Source: Candidatus Nealsoniibacteriota bacterium (GTDB taxonomy: Bacteria; Patescibacteriota; Minisyncoccia; Minisyncoccales; PWPS01). From it: DNA of 18,054 bases. The number at the start of each line of letters is the position of its first letter. The stretch's first letter is position 1. The notes under the pieces are model-generated. The model was not told where the DNA came from. It worked only from the letters and a program-made list of their open reading frames with translations, and ran no database searches. The stretch covers positions 1 to 18,054 of the forward strand of contig PWPS01000053.1 in the NCBI GenBank assembly GCA_003557065.1, written 5' to 3'. Made by a program: the position numbers and the translations under genes. Of the stretch, positions 1 to 6,759 are shown piece after piece.

Positions 1-307
1 GTGGGAGAATCAGATAATCCGCTTGGAGTCTTTGTTGTAAGGTTCTGCGTTGAGAGCTTGAAATGCCGGCTTCACGAAGTATGTCAATTTCTCTAAGTCT
101 TTCTTTGACTTCTATTATATTTTTGTCAAAATGTTCAATGAAGTAGCTCAGGAGAATATTGTCCAAGTCCGTCTTTATTTCTCTGAAGTTTCTATCGACC
201 TCGAATTCCGCTATCGCTATACTACTTGCCTCACTCTGTAACGATATAAAGGAAAGTGCCGAAACCATAACAACAATCGCAATCACAATTCTAATTTTCT
301 TTTTCAC
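1..307 (-). CDS. Secreted CsgG/TolB-N-like protein, N-terminal part (runs off left edge)
   Basis: Minus-strand frame open from a GTG at 307-305 to the window edge (102 codons, no stop). It begins with two or three lysines and a hydrophobic stretch (IVIAIVVMVSALSFI) that looks like a signal peptide, with a probable cleavage region near SEASS. The mature part starts IAIAEFEV, continues with a helix containing LLSYFIEHF, then a segment in the style of 'VKERLREIDILREAGI', a glutamine/arginine-rich helix and ADYLIL. This order matches the N-terminal layout of CsgG/TolB-N-like envelope proteins (a VAVLDF-type strand, a helix, a 'VVER..LD.IL.E' segment, then 'GADYLV'). A GGGGG run lies 8 nt before the GTG and a perfect promoter lies upstream, which fixes the start. 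The fold call is by motif memory. The exact role (secretion pore subunit or periplasmic lipoprotein-like factor) cannot be told from the fragment. Confidence 0.72.
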   Translation of the reverse strand, partial: MKKKIRIVIAIVVMVSALSFISLQSEASSIAIAEFEVDRNFREIKTDLDNILLSYFIEHFDKNIIEVKERLREIDILREAGISSSQRRTLQQRLQADYLILP

Positions 308-343
308 TTCTATTTCCCCCTTTTTTTATAATGTGCTAATACT

Positions 344-372
344 ATTATACCATCTATAATTATATATGTCAA
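344..372 (-). promoter_or_regulatory. Consensus sigma-70 promoter for the leftward gene
   Basis: On the minus strand, TTGACA (plus positions 367-372) is followed after exactly 17 nt by TATAAT (plus positions 344-349). Both hexamers are perfect. The predicted transcript starts near 337, giving a leader of about 30 nt that holds the GGGGG ribosome binding site before the GTG at 307. The rest of 308-418 is very AT-rich. I could not assign a convincing promoter to the rightward gene that starts at 419. Confidence 0.85.
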
Positions 373-418
373 TATATAAATAAAAGTAAAAAGATTGTAA
401 AATTAAAAAAATGAATCA

Positions 419-823
419 ATGAAAAAAGAAAAAATAAGAACAATTTACCTTTATCTTTTTTCCGCAATTGGTCTGATATTGCTTATTTTCGGATCGGTTA
501 GATTCATGGATATGGGTTTAAGAGCGGTTATTTTTACCCAAGCTGATTCGGTTGAGAGAGTGCAACGAAATCATTATATCGCTCCTGTCAGGCCTCTTAA
601 TTTAGAAGTTGAGCGTTACGAAGATGATTTAACTGATGAAGAGCTTTATCTTTTGCGTTCCATGATAGAGGATTATGAAAAGCAAAAGCAGGATTGGGAT
701 AATATTGATCATTATGCCGCTGGAAAACAACGGGAAGCATCTTCGAATTTAGCTCTAATAATAGTCGGTTTGCCACTCTTTTTGTATCACTGGCATATGA
801 TTAAGAAAGATCAGGAGGAGTAG
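419..823 (+). CDS. Small two-helix membrane protein, unknown function
   Basis: 134 residues. A short basic N-terminus (MKKEKIR) leads into a hydrophobic helix at about 9-30. A charged, acidic middle segment follows (about 45-105, rich in E, D, K and R, predicted helical), then a second hydrophobic helix at about 108-125 ending in YHWHMIKK. The tail after helix 2 is basic, so both ends probably lie in the cytoplasm and the middle loop outside. The motif ASSNLALIIVGLPLFLYHWH resembles the end of uncharacterised two-helix proteins I associate with Patescibacteria, but I cannot name a Pfam family with confidence. No Shine-Dalgarno is visible. An ATG eight bases upstream (411) is closed after three codons, so 419 is the only sensible start. 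The next gene starts 36 nt downstream and may be co-transcribed. Confidence 0.75.
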   Translation: MKKEKIRTIYLYLFSAIGLILLIFGSVRFMDMGLRAVIFTQADSVERVQRNHYIAPVRPLNLEVERYEDDLTDEELYLLRSMIEDYEKQKQDWDNIDHYAAGKQREASSNLALIIVGLPLFLYHWHMIKKDQEE

Positions 824-859
824 TAGTGGAGAAATCTTTATCCCTTAAAATTTTATTTT

Positions 860-1684
860 GTGAATACCATTAAAAAGATATTTTGTTTTTTGTTGTTTGT
901 CCTGACATTGATTTCCTTTGGAATCTTAATAAATTCCTGGATAATCGGTAGCGGTAATAATTTTGAAGAAGTGGATGTTTCTTTTCCCGAGCTTGAAGAG
1001 ATAAATTCAGGCGAGATATATGAATTGAGCAGGAGTGGAATCATAAAATATACGAATGAAGAGAGGAAAGATTACGAACTACCTCTTTTATCGGAATCAG
1101 AACAACTCAACAAGGTGGCCGATAGAAAAGTTAACGATATGTTTAATAGGCAATATTTTGCACATACTTCTCCGACCGGTGAGGAGGCAAAGGATATCGC
1201 TGCGGATATCGGATATGACTATATCCTAATAGGTGAAAATTTAGCCAAAGGACTTTTTGAAGGTGATCACTCTCTGGTTGAAGGTTGGATGAATAGTCCG
1301 GATCACAGAGATAATATTCTGAAAGATGGGTATGAAGAGATAGGAATCGGTATAAAAATGGATTATTTCAATAATGAAGAAATCTGGATAGCCGTGCAAA
1401 TTTTCGGGACTCCTTCGGACACGTGTCCTTATCCCGATGAATCCTTGCGAGTGCGAATAGAAGAAAAAAATGAAAAATTGGAAGAATTGATTCAAAGAAT
1501 AAAAACTTATGATGATCAAATAGAGATGATTCACCCACCGGGAGCGGGGGATTATAATGAGTTAATAAAAGAAAGAAACGTTATTGCTACAAAGCACAAC
1601 AATCTCAGATCCGAACTTCAAGAAATGATCGTCACATACAATCTTCAAGTTGAAGAAAGAAATAATTGCATTGAAAGTTATTGA
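860..1684 (+). CDS. Membrane-anchored CAP/SCP-domain protein
   Basis: 274 residues with a GTG start. An N-terminal hydrophobic helix (about 8-30) is an uncleaved anchor or signal. The CAP (SCP/PR1) domain covers about 57-185. It shows the expected blocks: TNEERKDYELPLL, the YFAHTSPTGE motif, IGENLAKG, then WMNSPDHRDNIL, the segment carrying the second conserved histidine, and GIGI. The His and Glu residues that line the CAP cavity are present. The C-terminal 80 residues are charged and helical with heptad character (about 195-270), suggesting a coiled coil, and include two cysteines (about 189 and 270). Bacterial CAP proteins are extracytoplasmic; their biochemical role is mostly unknown. The stop codon overlaps the next start (TGATG), so it is coupled to the AlkD-like gene. 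The anchor makes secretion or surface display likely. Confidence 0.88.
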   Translation: MNTIKKIFCFLLFVLTLISFGILINSWIIGSGNNFEEVDVSFPELEEINSGEIYELSRSGIIKYTNEERKDYELPLLSESEQLNKVADRKVNDMFNRQYFAHTSPTGEEAKDIAADIGYDYILIGENLAKGLFEGDHSLVEGWMNSPDHRDNILKDGYEEIGIGIKMDYFNNEEIWIAVQIFGTPSDTCPYPDESLRVRIEEKNEKLEELIQRIKTYDDQIEMIHPPGAGDYNELIKERNVIATKHNNLRSELQEMIVTYNLQVEERNNCIESY

Positions 1685-2334
1685 TGATTATAGATAACCT
1701 TGAGAGAATTTTTATAGAGAAAGGCGATTCGGAATATGCGCAAAAAGAAAGATCTTATATGAGAAATAAGTTTTTTTTCTTCGGGATTAAAGCTCCCGAA
1801 AGAAGGAAGATTACTGCTGATTTTTTAAATATTGCAGTAAATAATTTAAATCGTCTTGAGTTTGAGAGATTGATTGGATCTCTTTGGAAGAAAAAAGAAA
1901 GAGAGTTTCAGTATTTCGGGATAGATGCTCTGAATAAAAGAAAAATTGAAGATATCGACATTGAGCTCTTGGAGCATGTGATAACCACTAAAGCTTGGTG
2001 GGATAGCGTCGATCCTCTTGCAAAAGTTACGAGTCGTTATTTTTTAGTTTTTCCTGAAAAAAAGAATAAGATTGATGAATGGATCTCCAAAAATAATATC
2101 TGGTTACAGCGCACATCTTTAATTTTTCAACTTGGAATGGGTAAAGAAACTGATGAAGAATTACTTTTCTCAACTATCAGAAAATTGAAAAAATCAGAAG
2201 AGTTTTTTATTAAAAAAGCGATTGGATGGGCTCTTAGGGATTATTCCAGACATTTTCCGGAAAGAGTGATATCTTTTGTCGAGAATGAAAATCTTTCCTC
2301 TTTAAGTAAACGAGAAGCTTTGAAAAATATTTAA
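1684..2334 (+). CDS. DNA alkylation repair protein, AlkD-like
   Basis: 216 residues from the ATG at 1684. A TTG one codon upstream is also in frame, but the ATG overlaps the preceding stop as TGATG and is the better start. The family is recognised from YMRNKFFFFGIKAPERR near residues 26-41, the helical-repeat pattern throughout, TTKAWWDSVDPLA (101-113) and GWALRDYSRHFPERV near the C-terminus. These carry the tryptophan and aspartate positions that bind and help excise alkylated bases in AlkD (WWDSVD, and the Trp of GWALRDYS). AlkD-family proteins are HEAT-like-repeat DNA glycosylases for N3- and N7-alkylpurines and act on DNA in the cytoplasm. The length is normal for the family. Some members are not glycosylases, so substrate activity is inferred. 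Confidence 0.9.
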   Translation: MIIDNLERIFIEKGDSEYAQKERSYMRNKFFFFGIKAPERRKITADFLNIAVNNLNRLEFERLIGSLWKKKEREFQYFGIDALNKRKIEDIDIELLEHVITTKAWWDSVDPLAKVTSRYFLVFPEKKNKIDEWISKNNIWLQRTSLIFQLGMGKETDEELLFSTIRKLKKSEEFFIKKAIGWALRDYSRHFPERVISFVENENLSSLSKREALKNI

Positions 2335-2365
2335 TTAATGAATAAAAAAGAAATGGCGGTTAATT

Positions 2366-2393
2366 TTGATATTTTAAGGATGAATGGTATAAT
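2366..2393 (+). promoter_or_regulatory. Probable sigma-70 promoter upstream of the central operon
   Basis: TTGATA (2366-2371), a 16-nt spacer and a perfect TATAAT (2388-2393). The predicted start of transcription is near 2400, about 65 nt before the ATG of the next gene. A terminator-like hairpin lies in the leader, between this promoter and that gene. Confidence 0.6.
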
Positions 2394-2437
2394 AAGTTAA
2401 TATGATAAAGGTTAAATTTAAAACAAATTCGTAAATT

Positions 2438-2460
2438 ACGGGGAACAACCCCGTCTTTTT
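2438..2460 (+). terminator. Terminator-like hairpin in the leader, 4 nt before a start codon
   Basis: ACGGGG (2438-2443), loop AACAA, CCCCGT (2449-2454), then CTTTTT (2455-2460). A perfect 6-bp GC-rich stem followed by a T run is the form of an intrinsic terminator. It lies downstream of the promoter at 2366-2393 and ends 4 nt before the ATG at 2465. It could terminate read-through from the AlkD-like gene, or act as an attenuator for the operon that begins at 2465. Confidence 0.65.
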
Positions 2461-2464
2461 AATT

Positions 2465-3307
2465 ATGGATTTTTTAGCTTTTGTTACAATATTGATAGTT
2501 TCTTTTCTGGTATTTTTTTTGGTGAATCTTTCACTGAGAAGACCCGATAAAGAGTTTGCCTCAATAATGACGCTTCTCGTAGTTTCGATCATTGGCCTTT
2601 TCATGCACGGCTTTGGAGTTAAAATCAGGCCTGCCGATTTAATTATTGTATCGGTTTCAGTTTTTACACTTTATCTTTTTTTTCCAATCGGAAAAGGTAA
2701 AAGGGGTAGTGATGGTGTGGTTAAAAGATTGATAAGTGATTTTAATTCAAAAAAAAGAATGGTAGAAGCTTTGGAGCGGGTTGATTTGGAAGAGTATTTT
2801 TTCCTTAAATTGGAATATGAAAAGGGAAATGTGAAGAATAAAGAATTTCAGAAAAGGTATAAAAACTTTTACAACATGAATCCTTTCGGTTTTACTGAGG
2901 AATTTTATAGCAAATATTTTGATATGATGCTTTCTGGAGAAACCGATTTAAGAAAAATACTGAACAAGCTTGCGCAAATTGAAGATGCCAAAGGTAAAAA
3001 AACGGTTCAACTGGCTTTTGCCACCAAGTTGCTTCATACGGTAGACTCAGAGATGCCTCTCTACAATTCCACCGTTGCGGAAACATTCGGTTTTCAAATA
3101 AAAAATGGAACTTTGGACCAAAAGATTAATCATTCCATTGAAATATATGAGAAATTAAAAAGATTTTATTTTGAACTTTTAGGTGAAAGAGTAATTAATG
3201 AAATTATTGAGGAGTTTCGAGAAAGAAAGAACCTTAAAGAAGGAGTTTTATCCAATGTAAAGATTGTTGATATACTAATAAAAATAAATAAAAATGAATC
3301 CGAGTGA
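2465..3307 (+). CDS. Three-helix membrane protein with a C-terminal soluble domain, unknown
   Basis: 280 residues. Three hydrophobic helices (about 5-21, 33-50 and 57-74) are followed by a basic linker (GKGKRG) and a soluble, mostly helical domain (about 85-280). The segment KTVQLAFATKLLHTVDSEMPLYNSTV (179-204) resembles the 'FATKxLH....P.YDS.V' block I associate with uncharacterised proteins related to helix-hairpin-helix base-excision glycosylases or similar helical folds. This is a weak, memory-based likeness. The family's catalytic Asp cannot be identified with confidence, and N202 stands where an Asp would be expected (PLYNS). There is no Shine-Dalgarno, and the start codon directly follows the hairpin at 2438-2460. 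The 3' end overlaps rlmN by 14 nt, so translation is probably coupled to it. Function is unknown. Confidence 0.75.
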   Translation: MDFLAFVTILIVSFLVFFLVNLSLRRPDKEFASIMTLLVVSIIGLFMHGFGVKIRPADLIIVSVSVFTLYLFFPIGKGKRGSDGVVKRLISDFNSKKRMVEALERVDLEEYFFLKLEYEKGNVKNKEFQKRYKNFYNMNPFGFTEEFYSKYFDMMLSGETDLRKILNKLAQIEDAKGKKTVQLAFATKLLHTVDSEMPLYNSTVAETFGFQIKNGTLDQKINHSIEIYEKLKRFYFELLGERVINEIIEEFRERKNLKEGVLSNVKIVDILIKINKNESE

Positions 3308-4256
3308 GATAGAAAAAGTACTCAAAGGACTGCCCGAATATCGCTTAAAACAAGCTAAAAATGCGATTTATTTGAATTTAATTAGTGATTGGGATTCAGC
3401 CACCGATCTTCCGAAAGAAACAAGAGAGCGGTTGAAAAAAGATTTACCTTTAACTTTGAATGTAAAAACGGTAAAGTCGAAAGATAAGAAAACAATAAAG
3501 GCCAGAATTAGATTTAATGATATTGAAGTGGAAACGGTGCTAATGAGCTATGAAGAGAGAAAGACGGTATGTGTTTCCACGCAAGCCGGATGTGCTTTCG
3601 GGTGTTTGTTTTGTGCTACCGGAAAAATGGGGCTTCTTAGGAATTTAACCGCTTCGGAGATAGTTGCTCAAGTTCTTCATTTCGGGAGAAAAGTTGACAG
3701 GGTATCAAATATAGTTTTTATGGGAATGGGTGAACCGTTTATGAACTATGATCAATCAATTCGAGCGGCGGAAATTATTAATGAAGAGATGAATATAGGG
3801 GCACGCAACATATCTTTTTCAACTGTTGGAATTCCCGAAAAAATAAAGAAATTCGCTAATGAAAAACAATTCAATCTGGCAATATCTTTACATTGTGCAA
3901 ATCAAAGAAAAAGATAAAAATTGATGCCGATTGCAAAAGAATATTCAATAGATGAATTAATGAAATCGGTAGATTACTACACTCAAAAAACCAACAGAAA
4001 AGTGATGTACGAGTATCTGCTTATCAATAAAATAAATGACACGAAACATGACGCTTTGGAATTGGCTGACCTTCTTGAAGGTCGAATGCATTATCTAAAC
4101 CTGATAAAGTATAATCCGACGGGAGCCTTTGAATCGTCTTCCCCCGAAAGAGTTGATCAATTTAAGAGAGTGTTACAGGAAAGAAAAATTGAATTCGGTG
4201 AAAGAATGAGCATGGGTGAAGAAATCCAAGGGGCCTGCGGTCAACTGGTAATCTAA
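3294..4256 (+). pseudogene. rlmN: 23S rRNA (adenine-2503-C2) / tRNA methyltransferase RlmN, interrupted by an in-frame TAA
   Basis: Two consecutive open segments, 3294-3914 and 3918-4256, lie in the same frame and are separated only by TAA at 3915-3917; together they span 320 positions. The first holds the radical-SAM cluster C100/C104/C107 (CAFGCLFC), the upstream cysteine C93 equivalent to E. coli C118, MGMGEP and the SLH motif. The second starts KLMPI and ends GACGQL, supplying the cysteine equivalent to E. coli C355 that carries the methyl group. RlmN needs both cysteines, so neither half alone can work. The alignment across the stop is gapless (H-x-x-N-x-x-x-R-stop-K-L-M-P-I against the family's H-A-x-N-x-x-x-R-x-K-L-M-P-I), which points to a single-codon change such as GAA or CAA to TAA. 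Read-through, restart at TTG 3921 or ATG 3924, a strain-level mutation or a base error are all possible. The gene is followed at 1 nt by truB. Confidence 0.9.
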
Positions 4257-4257
4257 A

Positions 4258-5016
4258 ATGATTTTTACCATTTATAAAAGATTGGGAATATCTCCCCTTC
4301 AGGCCATAAAAGAATTCAAAAGAGATAACCCCGAGTATGGAGATATTAAGATGACCTATGCCGGTAGATTGGATCCTATGGCGGAGGGATTGCTTTTAAT
4401 AATTTCCGGAGAAGATTTAACCGATTTTTCCAAACATTTAAAGCATCCCAAAAGTTACGAAGCGGTTATTCTTTTCGGTTTTAAGACCGATAGTTTTGAT
4501 TTGTTGGGGATTCCCCAAAAAATAAACTTATCGGAAAAGAAATTAAAAATGAGTGATTTTAAAGGAAGATTATCACTTGAATTACCTCGTTTTTCCAGTT
4601 ATAGAGTAAAGGGAAAGCCTCTTTTTCAATGGGCTAGGGAGGGAAAAATTTCGGAGATAAACATTCCCGAAAAAAGTGGAACGGTTTTTCGATTGGAAAA
4701 GATATTTGAAAAAGACATTAAGGAAAAAGAGCTTAGAAAAGAAGTTGTTAAAAGATTATCCACAGTAGAGGGTGACTTTAGACAAAAAACTATAACTGAA
4801 CACTGGAAAAATATTCTTTCGCCCGATTCGGAACATTCTTATCCTCTAATTAAGATATCGGTTGACTGCAGTAGTGGATTTTATATTCGTAGTCTGGCTG
4901 ATCATATGGGAAAGTCCATTGATTCCGGAGCGGTTCTTTTTAGCTTAAAAAGAGTTAAAGTAGGGGATTATGAAACCAATCACGAAATTTCAAAAAAGGA
5001 TGGTTTTGTTATATAA
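4258..5016 (+). CDS. truB: tRNA pseudouridine(55) synthase TruB, short form
   Basis: 252 residues. TruB isomerises U55 in the T-loop of tRNAs. The catalytic motif is TYAGRLDPMAEGLLL, with the nucleophilic aspartate at residue 39 (TruB consensus G-x-L-D-P-x-A-x-G-x-L). YEAVILFG follows at about 68, corresponding to the KxYxAxxxLG strand, then the RFSSYRVKGKPLFQWAREG block (about 111-130) and FYIRSLADHMG (about 206-216), the usual 'Y-I-R-S/T-L-x-x-D-x-G' motif. The N-terminal 'DKPxGxTS' segment is replaced by a shorter IYKRLGISPLQAIKEFK, and there is no C-terminal PUA domain, as in other reduced TruB proteins. It starts 1 nt after the rlmN stop, so two RNA-modification genes sit together in one transcript. 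Confidence 0.9.
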   Translation: MIFTIYKRLGISPLQAIKEFKRDNPEYGDIKMTYAGRLDPMAEGLLLIISGEDLTDFSKHLKHPKSYEAVILFGFKTDSFDLLGIPQKINLSEKKLKMSDFKGRLSLELPRFSSYRVKGKPLFQWAREGKISEINIPEKSGTVFRLEKIFEKDIKEKELRKEVVKRLSTVEGDFRQKTITEHWKNILSPDSEHSYPLIKISVDCSSGFYIRSLADHMGKSIDSGAVLFSLKRVKVGDYETNHEISKKDGFVI

Positions 5017-5038
5017 TCGATAAAAAATAAATAAAAAC

Positions 5039-5200
5039 GTGCCTCATAAACACTACCTGATAATGATAATAGGGATTATTGCAATTATTGGTCTTTTAGC
5101 CATTTTTCGTGCCGGATACGAAAACTCTAACCAAGAAGAGGGAATTAATATAACAAGTAATACATTGAATTATGTCGGTGTTATTTTCGAAAAAAATTGA
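5039..5200 (+). CDS. Putative 53-residue single-helix membrane protein
   Basis: A GTG-initiated frame (VPHKHYLIMIIGIIAIIGLL...) encodes a short basic N-terminus, one strongly hydrophobic helix at about 7-23, and a polar tail after FRAGYEN. It fills what would otherwise be a 155-nt gap between truB and the DUF362 gene, and overlaps the start of the latter by 29 nt. The clean amphiphilic layout (positive N-terminus, one helix, acidic/polar tail) argues for a real protein. Against it, there is no Shine-Dalgarno, the start codon is weak (an ATG nine codons in is the alternative) and I recognise no family. If real, it would be a small inner-membrane peptide translated with the downstream redox genes. 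Confidence 0.45.
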   Translation: MPHKHYLIMIIGIIAIIGLLAIFRAGYENSNQEEGINITSNTLNYVGVIFEKN

Positions 5201-6161
5201 AGATATAGTTGAGAAAATTGATTTTTCCAAAATAAAAGGAAAGGTTGGAATAAAGGTTCATTTTGGTGAGAAAGGTAATAAAACATATCTTCGACCGGAA
5301 ATCGCCAAGGCCGTCTATGACAAGATCAGTTCACTGGGCCATGAAGTGGATTTAATAGAATGCAATGTTTTATATAGAGGATCAAGAACCAATAGAGAGG
5401 ATCATGTAAAAACCGCTAAAGAACATGGTTTCGGGTTTGCAACTATAAACATTCTTGATGGTGATTTCGGTGATAGCGCTATTGAATTGCCGGTTGTCAA
5501 CGGAACACTGGAAAGAGCAAAAATAGGAGAAGGGATAAAGGACTATGATAGTATTTTGGTTTTATCTCATTTTAAGGGTCATGTCGCTTCCGGGTTCGGT
5601 GGAGCTTTTAAAAATTTAGGTATGGGATTGGGGTCAAGGTCCGGAAAATTGCATATGCATTCGGATGTGAGTCCTTCGATTGAAAAAGAACTTTGCACCA
5701 GTTGCAAGGTGTGTGTGGAAAATTGTGATTTTGATGCTATTAACATCATTGAAGAAAAAGCTGAAATAAATTCAGAGCTGTGTTCGGGATGTGCGATGTG
5801 CATAGCTGTCTGTAAATTCGGAGCGGTAAAAATTCCATGGGGTGGATCAACAAATAAGCAACTTCAAGAAAAAATTGTTGATTATTCGAAAGTAATTATT
5901 GATTATTTGGATGAAAATTTATTTTACATAAACGTTTTGGAAAATATTACGGAAGATTGTGATTGTGTAGGAAAAAAGATGACTCCGATAGTTGATGATA
6001 TTGGAATTTTAAGTTCCTCGGACCCCGTAGCCTTAGAGAAGGCATCTTTGGATCTTGCCGGAGAAAAATTTGCGAAAATAAATTCCGTAGAAAGTGAATA
6101 TATGCTGGAATATGCAGAAAAATTAGGGCTGGGATCCGGAAAGTATGAATTAGTAAAATAA
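5172..6161 (+). CDS. DUF362-family protein with two [4Fe-4S] clusters
   Basis: 329 residues. The N-terminal DUF362 domain shows KGKVGIKVHFGEKGNKTYLRPE (22-43), IECNVLYRGSRTNREDH and SHFKGHVASGFGGAFKNLGMGLGSR (132-156). A bacterial-ferredoxin segment is inserted in the middle: C175-C178-C181-C185 and C204-C207-C210-C214, two complete CxxCxxCxxxC motifs able to bind two [4Fe-4S] clusters. The C-terminal third returns to the DUF362 fold (CDCVGKKMTPIVDDIGILSSSDPVALEKASLDL). Such proteins are common in anaerobes and are presumed electron-transfer proteins; no specific reaction is established from sequence. It is cytoplasmic, as no signal is seen. The nitroreductase gene follows after 1 nt, so the two may exchange electrons. 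Confidence 0.9.
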   Translation: MSVLFSKKIEDIVEKIDFSKIKGKVGIKVHFGEKGNKTYLRPEIAKAVYDKISSLGHEVDLIECNVLYRGSRTNREDHVKTAKEHGFGFATINILDGDFGDSAIELPVVNGTLERAKIGEGIKDYDSILVLSHFKGHVASGFGGAFKNLGMGLGSRSGKLHMHSDVSPSIEKELCTSCKVCVENCDFDAINIIEEKAEINSELCSGCAMCIAVCKFGAVKIPWGGSTNKQLQEKIVDYSKVIIDYLDENLFYINVLENITEDCDCVGKKMTPIVDDIGILSSSDPVALEKASLDLAGEKFAKINSVESEYMLEYAEKLGLGSGKYELVK

Positions 6162-6162
6162 A

Positions 6163-6759
6163 ATGAAAAAAATAAAATTACCGAAAGTAGCAAAAAGGGG
6201 TGATTTGACTTTTGAAGAAGTTTCAAGTCTTAGAAGGACCAGAAGGGAGTTTGGCGAAAAGGCAATCCCTTTAAGAAATTTATCTCAACTTTTGTGGGCA
6301 GCACAGGGAATAACGGATCCGGGAAAGGTGAAGAGAACCACTCCCTCCGCGGGCGCAACGTATCCGTTCCAAGTCTTTGCATCAGTAAAGGATTGTGAAG
6401 AGTTGAGTGATGGTTTCTACAGATATATTCCACAAACTCATCATTTGGAACTTCTAAGAGAAGGGAATCTGACCGAAAGAATTAAAGAGGCCTGCTTCAA
6501 CCAATCTTTTTTGGAAAGTGTTAAGGTGAATTTATTTCTGGTGGCTGAATATGAAAAAACGACCGATGCATATGGGGATAGAGGCGTAATGTATGTGCAT
6601 ATTGAGGCCGGACACATTGCTCAAAATGTTTTACTTCAATCCGAATCATTGGGATTGGGTGCCGTTCCGGTGGGTGCATTTGATAATGAAAAGATCAAGG
6701 AATTTTTAAATTTGGAAAATGAGACCGTTTATATACTTTCTATCGGACAAATAAAATGA
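6163..6759 (+). CDS. SagB-type nitroreductase / FMN-dependent dehydrogenase-like protein
   Basis: 198 residues. Family signs are RRTRREF near residues 24-30 (the arginine-rich FMN phosphate-binding region), LSQLLWAAQGIT (40-51), TTPSAGATYPFQVF (59-72, the SagB/ThcOx-like 'PSAGxxYP' block), the IEAGHIAQNVLLQSESLGLGAVPVGAF segment and the ending ILSIGQ. Nitroreductase-fold enzymes bind FMN as dimers and reduce or oxidise small substrates. Stand-alone SagB-like enzymes of this length, outside azoline-peptide clusters, have no settled substrate. No YcaO or precursor-peptide gene is visible here, so a RiPP role is not supported. The gene lies 1 nt after the DUF362 gene and overlaps the transporter gene by 4 nt (ATGA), a tight three-gene block. 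Confidence 0.88.
   Translation: MKKIKLPKVAKRGDLTFEEVSSLRRTRREFGEKAIPLRNLSQLLWAAQGITDPGKVKRTTPSAGATYPFQVFASVKDCEELSDGFYRYIPQTHHLELLREGNLTERIKEACFNQSFLESVKVNLFLVAEYEKTTDAYGDRGVMYVHIEAGHIAQNVLLQSESLGLGAVPVGAFDNEKIKEFLNLENETVYILSIGQIK

Noticed and set aside
159..359. Open frame of 66 codons on the plus strand
   Set aside because: It lies antisense to the signal-peptide/CsgG-like gene, which has a perfect promoter and ribosome site; the plus-strand frame runs through that promoter and has no start signals.
2338..2400. 20-codon frame (MNKKEMAVNFDILR...) after the AlkD-like gene
   Set aside because: It has no ribosome site and overlaps the promoter elements at 2366-2393; short frames like this are expected by chance in AT-rich DNA.
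3915..3917. Recoded stop codon as a change of genetic code
   Set aside because: TAA, TAG and TGA all act as normal stops at clear gene ends elsewhere in the window, so a genome-wide reassignment is not supported; local read-through remains possible.
6163..6759. Azoline-peptide (RiPP) biosynthesis cluster suggested by the SagB-like enzyme
   Set aside because: No YcaO cyclodehydratase, precursor peptide or matching exporter lies beside it; the adjacent genes are a DUF362 protein and a cotransporter-like permease.
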